Shown: positions 62,357 through 64,000 of the stretch, piece by piece
How the letters are laid out: every line of letters begins with the position of its first letter
How positions within the stretch are numbered: the first letter of the stretch is position 1
Assembly (NCBI RefSeq): GCF_029194005.1
Contig: NZ_JARFVA010000007.1
Span: forward strand, 124,001 to 188,000
Direction: 5' to 3'
DNA length: 64,000 bases
Origin: Flagellimonas okinawensis
Lineage (GTDB): Bacteria > Bacteroidota > Bacteroidia > Flavobacteriales > Flavobacteriaceae
The notes under the pieces: generated by a model
Told to the model about the DNA's origin: nothing
Seen by the model: the letters and a program-made list of their open reading frames with translations, nothing else
Database searches by the model: none
Made by a program: the position numbers and the translations under genes

Positions 62357-63127
62357 TTAAGCGAAAATGTCGTTGAGCACCTTGGCAAGGCGCAATCCCC
62401 CTTTTTGTAGTTGTTGGAACAATAGGTCGTTGTAATCGTACGAATAACGGTACCCTAATTTTTGACCAATTTCCACGGAGTCGTAAAGTTCCGCACATAT
62501 TTCATGGGATTCGTCCACCCAATCATAAATTGAGCCTTCTTGAATGGTTTTTCGTTGTTTACGGTCTACATCGGTAAGTTCATGGGCAAGTTCAGTGTAG
62601 GTCATACCATAGGATTCGATCAAATTTTTGTCCCAAACCCGGTGCAGGTTACTCCCCTGCCCAAACCATTGTACTTGAATATCATTACCTCCCTTATCCT
62701 CTTCACGACTGGCATGCATGGGCTGATGCAGGTCCCCTATAAAATGGATCAGCAGTTTTAAGTGAAAAACACGGTCTTCCCGACTATTGTTCTTGTCCTT
62801 CACCTTTTTGATACAGTCCTCAATGGCCGTAACAATATCGCCATATTCACTTTTCTCAGAATCCTTATAGCCTACACCGAGTGGATAGTTGACATAGTGC
62901 CAAGCCGAATATTTTGAAAATGACCTGTCCGCTTTGATATCATCGGCAAATGTGGACACAAAAGCAAGGCTATGGCCATCCAAAAGATCTTCCAATGCTC
63001 TTTTTGCCTTACCGGTCAAATGTTCCTGGGCAATTTCACCCGTAACACGATGTCCTGTTTTGCCCCAAAAGGCATTACCAAAAACAACAACAGGAAATAA
63101 AAGCAAAAGGAATAAGGTTTTTTTCAT
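62357..63127 (-). CDS. S1/P1-type zinc nuclease
   Basis: 256 aa with signal peptide; cleavage should expose the N-terminal Trp of FWGKTGHR that ligates zinc. Further zinc ligands lie in SAWHYVNYP, HFIGDLHQPMHAS and NLHRVWD. Exported phosphodiesterase that degrades single-stranded DNA or RNA and 3'-nucleotides, probably for phosphate or nucleotide supply. It may complement the exported phosphatase fusion at 14951. Confidence 0.94.
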   Translation of the reverse strand: MKKTLFLLLLFPVVVFGNAFWGKTGHRVTGEIAQEHLTGKAKRALEDLLDGHSLAFVSTFADDIKADRSFSKYSAWHYVNYPLGVGYKDSEKSEYGDIVTAIEDCIKKVKDKNNSREDRVFHLKLLIHFIGDLHQPMHASREEDKGGNDIQVQWFGQGSNLHRVWDKNLIESYGMTYTELAHELTDVDRKQRKTIQEGSIYDWVDESHEICAELYDSVEIGQKLGYRYSYDYNDLLFQQLQKGGLRLAKVLNDIFA

Positions 63128-63208
63128 TTTTTGACGTCACTTATATGTAAAAAAATTCACACAGCTAAATTTCACAATGTTTTAGCAAAGAACAATCAAT
63201 TTTAGAAT

Positions 63209-63241
63209 TTTGGGATTTTTTTAACTATAAGCTTACATTTG
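63209..63241 (+). promoter_or_regulatory. -33/-7 promoter of the DUF5916-like gene
   Basis: TTTG (63209-63212), 21-nt spacer, TACATTTG (63234-63241), matching the Bacteroidota -33 and -7 consensus. The ATG follows 23 bp later. Confidence 0.65.
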
Positions 63242-63264
63242 ACGTACCAACTAAACTCAAAAAA

Positions 63265-64000
63265 ATGACCAAACGTTACTTTGCACTCGTTGCATTGCTT
63301 TTACCGTTTACCTTTTACTCGCAAACCAGTTCCAAAGAAATCAACGTAAAGTTTACGGAATCCGAATTTACCATTGATGGTGTACTGGACGAACCAGTAT
63401 GGGAAACTGCCGAACCAACGGATAGTTTTTATCAATTTTTCCCAGCTGACACCATTCAGGCCGTTAAGCAGACCGAGGTCCGCCTCCTTTACAGTAACAC
63501 CACCTTGTATGTGGGAATTAAAATGTACTCAGATGGTGAAGATTATGTGATTCCATCCTTAAAAAGGGATTATGGTGCCGGTGGAAACGACAACATTAGT
63601 ATTGTTTTCGATACGTTTAACGATGGGACCAATGCATTTTTGTTCGGTATCAACCCCTATGGAGTTAGAAGGGAGGCCTTAATATCGGGCGGTGGCCAGG
63701 GATCTAGTGGATTTACCATGTCCTGGGATGTAAAGTGGAAGGGGGAGACAAAAATTTTTGATGGGTACTACACCTCCGAGATCGCCATTCCCCTTACCTC
63801 CTTCAAATTTAGGCAAGGAGAGACCAAATGGCGTTTCAATGCCTACAGGTTCGACATGCAGACCAACGAACAAAGTACTTGGGTCCAGATACCGCAGAAC
63901 CAAAGAATTTACAACCTGGCCTTTATGGGCGATATGATTTTTGAGAAACCATTGGGAAAGTCCAGAACGCCACTGGCCCTGATTCCTTATGTAAATGGAT
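63265..64000 (+). CDS. DUF5916-like outer-membrane protein with CBM9-like N-terminal domain (partial, runs off the window)
   Basis: Only the first ~245 residues are present. A signal peptide (cleavage after FYSQ) is followed by a CBM9-like domain (EFTIDGVLDEPVWETAE, then LYVGIKMYS and SIVFDTFNDGTNAFLFGINPYGVRRE), the typical start of DUF5916 proteins, whose C-terminal part is usually a membrane beta-barrel. The role is unknown; Bacteroidota members sit in the outer membrane. Its promoter is one of the clearest in the window. Confidence 0.8.
   Translation, partial: MTKRYFALVALLLPFTFYSQTSSKEINVKFTESEFTIDGVLDEPVWETAEPTDSFYQFFPADTIQAVKQTEVRLLYSNTTLYVGIKMYSDGEDYVIPSLKRDYGAGGNDNISIVFDTFNDGTNAFLFGINPYGVRREALISGGGQGSSGFTMSWDVKWKGETKIFDGYYTSEIAIPLTSFKFRQGETKWRFNAYRFDMQTNEQSTWVQIPQNQRIYNLAFMGDMIFEKPLGKSRTPLALIPYVNG

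Overview
The window looks like chromosomal DNA of a marine, pigmented Flavobacteriaceae member (Bacteroidota), perhaps close to Muricauda/Zobellia; the genus is an inference. The support is: several exact Bacteroidota -7 elements (TAnnTTTG) upstream of genes, two TonB-dependent outer-membrane receptors with N-terminal carboxypeptidase-regulatory-like domains, a zeaxanthin-type carotenoid operon, the rpmB-rpmG-DUF4295 ribosomal group, a Bacteroidota-type aconitase and many short lipoproteins. I see no rRNA, CRISPR array, insertion sequence, prophage or plasmid function. One tRNA (Leu, GAG) is present.

Layout. 1-1126: end of an Mla-type lipid transport operon (ATPase cut by the window edge, plus permease). 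1324-3550: small lipoprotein, TerB-like protein, then deoC and deoD for deoxynucleoside salvage. 3552-7066 (minus): MscS channel, a 465-aa protein of unknown role, and a FabG-like reductase. 7443-14873 (plus): a compact five-gene unit (sodium symporter, periplasmic alpha/beta hydrolase, TonB receptor, divergent KAS III-like enzyme, acyl-CoA ligase) closed by a terminator; with the divergent reductase it reads as an uptake and acyl-activation module of unknown substrate. 14951-16729: a phosphodiesterase-like/alkaline phosphatase fusion. 16956-20864: tRNA-Leu, then a MerR/B12-type (CarH-like) regulator with crtI, crtB and crtZ. 20865-27665 (minus): two TlpA-like proteins (one with a broken CxxC), aconitase, MoxR ATPase, SurA-type foldase and a partner lipoprotein. 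27784-30678: SRPBCC protein, small protein, Gfo/Idh/MocA oxidoreductase, DoxX protein. 31033-33615: a remarkable four-domain protein (two cNMP-binding-like domains, acyltransferase, SGNH hydrolase). 33612-41560: rimO, ftsY and the rpmB-rpmG-DUF4295 group, separated by a serine hydrolase, an amidase and a secreted calcium-repeat protein. 41635-46779 (minus): cinA, Hpt protein, FAH-family protein, exonuclease, E2 acyltransferase, recR. 46856-51486: second sodium symporter, CoA-binding protein, a possible small-RNA locus and the second TonB receptor. 51599-54675 (minus): fabH, an ABC1-kinase and a TetR-like regulator. 54984-58665: htpG, a membrane protein and a DoxX-like protein. 58662-60131: putative anti-sigma, ECF sigma factor and a divergent membrane protein. 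60198-64000: MOSC protein, small secreted protein, AraC regulator, S1/P1 nuclease, and the start of a DUF5916-type outer-membrane protein.

Regulation. Four copies of TGTAAC-N16/17-CGTC, a classic ECF sigma promoter form, occur in two intergenic regions: a divergent pair between the ECF sigma gene and the gene opposite it, and a pair upstream of the second TonB receptor. One of the latter lies just before an orphan intrinsic terminator and could define a short RNA. Two copies of a 15-bp FNR/CRP-like site lie in two distant intergenic regions. The most novel objects are the four-domain cNMP/acyltransferase/SGNH protein, the ECF promoter set with its candidate small RNA, and the KAS III-like uptake module.
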